Assembly (NCBI GenBank): GCA_027405735.1
Contig: JAPEHQ010000004.1
Span: forward strand, 1,364,001 to 1,428,000
Origin: Mucor racemosus
Taxonomy: Eukaryota > Mucoromycota > Mucoromycetes > Mucorales > Mucoraceae
Direction: 5' to 3'
DNA length: 64,000 bases
Below are positions 61,491 to 64,000 of the stretch, piece after piece. Each line of letters opens with the position of its first letter. The stretch's first letter is position 1. Both the position numbers and the translations under genes were made by a program. The notes beneath the pieces were generated by a model, which made no database searches, was not told where the DNA came from, and was given only the letters and a program-made list of their open reading frames with translations.

Positions 61491-63079
61491 ATGGCTGCTG
61501 GAGGATCTCTTGTGCTATACTCAATCTGTTCATTTGCTGCAATCGGCGGTCTCTGTTTTGGTTACGACACTGGTGTGATTAGTAGTGTCTTGACCATGTC
61601 AGATTTCCAGATTACAATGACTGGAACTGCATACCTTTCATCTCTTCAACAAGGTACAATCACAGGCCTTTTATTAGCCGGTTGTTTTATCGGTTCGCTT
61701 ATAGCTGGTAAGTATGCAAAATATGCATAACTAAAGCAGTATCTAAAGAAATATCGTAAATAGGTCCTTCTGCTGAACATCTCAGTCGTAAAAGAACCAT
61801 CATTTGGGCTTCATTTATCTTTATTGTTGGTGCTGCTGTCCAATGTGGCTCTAACGGTTATGCTATGATGGTTGTTGGTCGTTTCATTGCTGGCCTTGGT
61901 ATTGGTGCTCTTTCTATGATTGTTCCTCTTTACCAATCTGAATTAGCTCCCAAGGAAATCCGTGGTAGACTCATCGCTCTCCAACAACTCATGTGTACAA
62001 TTGGTCTTATGGTTGCTTTCTGGGTTGGTGCTGGCACTACTCATATCACAGGTCAAGCTTCATGGAGAATCCCTCTTGGTATACAAATTGGTCCTGGTAT
62101 TGTCCTATTAATTGGTGCCATGTTTTTGCCTTACTCTCCTCGCTGGTTGCTCATGAAGGGTCGCAATGCCGAAGCTCTTGCTGTATTGGCAAAATTGAAT
62201 TCCGCTGGTGATGAAACTGCTCCTAATGTCGTTGCCGAATATGAAGAAATTATTGCTCAAATTGAACTCGAAAAATCTGTTGCTGTTGGTAGCTATTTGG
62301 AACTCTTCCAGGGTAAGCTTCGTCGCAGAATGATCCTCGGTATCTTGGTTCAAGTTTTTCAACAATTCACTGGTATTAACTCCATCATGTATTACGCTCC
62401 TCAAGTCTTTGAACAAAGTGGGATCTCCGCTACATCTTCTGCGTTGATTGCCTCTGGTGTAGATGGTGTACTCAATGTATTAGCTACCATCCCTGCTGTT
62501 CTTTTCATTGATCGCCTGGGCCGTCGTTCCATTATGATTTCTGGTGCTATTTTTATGGGTGTCTCCATGATTCTTTGTGGTATTGTCATGGGTGCTGTTG
62601 GTAAAGTCTCTATCGACGCTGATACTGGTTCAAAGACTGTCGATATGTCTGGTAATATCCACGCCTCTTACTTTTGTATTGTTATGATTTACTTTTTTGT
62701 TGCTGGTTTCGCTTACTCTTGGGGTCCTGTTGGTTGGATTTACCCAGCCGAGATTTACCCTCTTAGTGTGCGTGCAAAGGGTACTTCTATTACCACTGCT
62801 GCTAACTGGCTTATGAACTTTGTCATCTCTGAAATCTGTCCCGTCATGTTGGCTAAGATTACATGGGGTACTTACATTTTCTTTGGTTGCTGTTGTGCTG
62901 CTATGGCAACCACTGTCTACTTCTTCTTCCCTGAGACTAAGGGCAAATCTTTGGAAGAAATGGATATTGTCTTTGAAGGCAGCATTCTTTGTTTCAGACA
63001 AAACAGCAAGGCTATCACTCAAAATAAAGAGGAATTGGATAGCTTTTCCTCAGGAGATGAAAAGAAGGAAACTTTCTAA
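61491..63079 (+). CDS. MFS sugar transporter
   Basis: Two exons, 61491-61707 and 61764-63079, give 510 aa with 12 hydrophobic helices. Sugar-porter signatures: GGLCFGYDTGVISSVL in helix 1, GRFIAGLGIGALSMIVPLYQSELAP, PYSPRWLLMKGR (PESPRWL motif), QQFTGINSIMYYAPQVF, DRLGRRSIM, GPVGWIYPAEIYPLSVRAKG and the PETKGKSLEEMD end motif. This is a plasma-membrane hexose or related sugar porter of fungal HXT/RGT type; substrate cannot be told. I start at MAAGGSLVLYS; an in-frame ATG 69 bp upstream (61422) would add 23 residues. Codon use is biased to C/T endings, suggesting high expression. Confidence 0.93.
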
Positions 63080-63223
63080 ATCACCCTTTTATTACAATTG
63101 AGCTATTTAATTTTATGAAACTCTTTTTTTTTTTTCTCGGTCATATTTATTAACGTATTTTTACCCAATTTTTTATATATAATATCTATCAATAATAAAG
63201 CTCTAATCAATTTTAAAGTGTTC

Positions 63224-64000
63224 TTAAATAATAAGTTCAGTAAAAGGATCATTTGCTACCACTTTTAATTCATCTTTTCCCGGTAAAGGAAGAATAATTT
63301 GATGAGCATGCAACATCATACGAAATGTATCAGTATATTCAACTTCATAGTTGAAATCGCCTACAATTGGATGACCAATATACTTTAAATGTAGTCTTAA
63401 TTGATGTCTTCTTCCTGAAATAGGCGATAAAGCCACTTTAGTTACCGGGATAACCTTTTCTAAACCGGTTTTTTCTTCTTTGAATTTGTAATGTCCTCGT
63501 TGCAAGACTTGAATTTTTGTTTGTGCAGGTTTTCCTGTTGCTACAATAGTCATTCTAAAATTATGGTTGGGATCATCGTCTATAGGTTGATCTACAAAAT
63601 ATCTTTTTTGTGTTTTTAAATATTTTTTTTGATGTATACATGTAGTATTATTTACTCGTCTTCTTTTACATGGCCATTAACTAATGCCAAGTATGTTTTC
63701 CTGACTGTGCGACCTCTAAACAGTTTACTAGCTGCCGCTGCTGCTTTCTTGTTTAATGCCAATACGAATACCCCCGAGGTTGCATAATCAAGTTGGTGCA
63801 CATTGCGGAACTTGTCAATTTCAGGAAATTGCTTTTTTAATAAACTTTCGACTTTTTTGTTTCATTTATATAATTACGCGACAATTAGTAGAATAACTAT
63901 AGTATTTAGCATGTATCACTTATACCTGATGGATCAGTTGCATTGGCGTAATTTTGAATTCTGCAATCATACGGTTTGTCAATAATAAACCAATCTTCAT
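63224..64000 (-). CDS. RluA-family RNA pseudouridine synthase, partial
   Basis: Minus strand, 5' end outside the window. Exons seen: 63926-64000 (continuing), 63656-63851 and 63224-63602. The peptide begins DWFIIDKPYDC, the usual start of the catalytic domain, then FRNVHQLDYATSGVFVLALN with the catalytic Asp in HQLDYATSG, and FRGRTVRKTYLALVNG. After an intron come VALSPISGRRHQLRLHLKYIGHPIVGD and FRMMLHAHQIILPLP. These are standard motifs of RluA/RPUSD1-type enzymes that convert uridine to pseudouridine in rRNA or tRNA. No S4 domain is visible in this part. Target RNA unknown. Confidence 0.92.

Noticed and set aside
1..64000. CRISPR array, rRNA, tRNA genes
   Set aside because: No regularly spaced direct repeats and no tRNA or rRNA signature sequence was noticed by eye; a tRNAscan/Infernal run would be needed to exclude small RNA genes.

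Overview
This 64-kb window is nuclear DNA from a fungus, most likely an early-diverging one of the Mucoromycota (Mucorales type). The sequence is AT-rich. Genes are broken by many short introns (about 40-80 nt, GTaag...CTAAC...YAG). Two sequences look like families I associate with this lineage: a decayed Hsp70-like ATPase and a decayed unassigned protein. Complete fungal housekeeping genes are present. I cannot name the species from sequence alone. Exon joins were worked out by hand from splice signals, reading frame and family motifs.

Layout. 1-5 kb: one repeat unit and a broken Hsp70-like gene. 5.2-9.8 kb (minus strand): an SH3-SAM-PH-CH polarity scaffold (Boi/Pob1 type) and a broken unassigned gene. 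10.2-11.3 kb: a 482-bp tandem duplication. 12.1-13.8 kb (minus): a secreted GH18 protein of CHID1 type. 14-18 kb: a 13-bp minisatellite and a 2.8-kb inverted-repeat (fold-back) element carrying a solo LTR. 20.2-24.7 kb (plus): a PCL/Pho80-type cyclin and a SYG1/XPR1-type SPX-EXS protein with a CACGTGGG site upstream. 24.7-29.9 kb: no recognisable gene, but a strongly strand-biased tract. 29.9-33.0 kb (plus): an NCS2 pyrimidine permease and SFT2. 33.4-41 kb: more copies of the fold-back family. 41.5-42.8 kb (plus): GPI8. 43.1-49.7 kb (minus): a cyclic-nucleotide phosphodiesterase with a receiver-like N-terminus and a C-terminal CaaX box, a small centrosomin-motif protein, a Ypk1/Gad8 AGC kinase, and URM1. 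52.3-54.8 kb (plus): homocitrate synthase and an intronless NAD(P)-binding protein. 55.4-58.5 kb: a repeat unit and a dead Tc1/mariner-like transposase. 59.1-64 kb: a RhoGAP (plus), an MFS sugar transporter (plus) and an RluA-type pseudouridine synthase (minus, running off the window).

How the genes fit together. Several belong to growth signalling and polarity: the Boi-like scaffold, RhoGAP, Ypk1-like kinase, cAMP phosphodiesterase and centrosomin-motif protein. Others serve phosphate control (cyclin plus SPX-EXS), the secretory pathway (SFT2, GPI8), lysine synthesis (homocitrate synthase), uptake (NCS2, MFS) and RNA or protein modification (URM1, pseudouridine synthase). This is a normal fungal gene mix, not an operon.

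The most unusual things are the fold-back repeat family with its internal inverted motif and conserved small antisense reading frame, the phosphodiesterase architecture, the SH3-SAM-PH-CH architecture, and the unexplained pyrimidine-biased tract at 26-27 kb.
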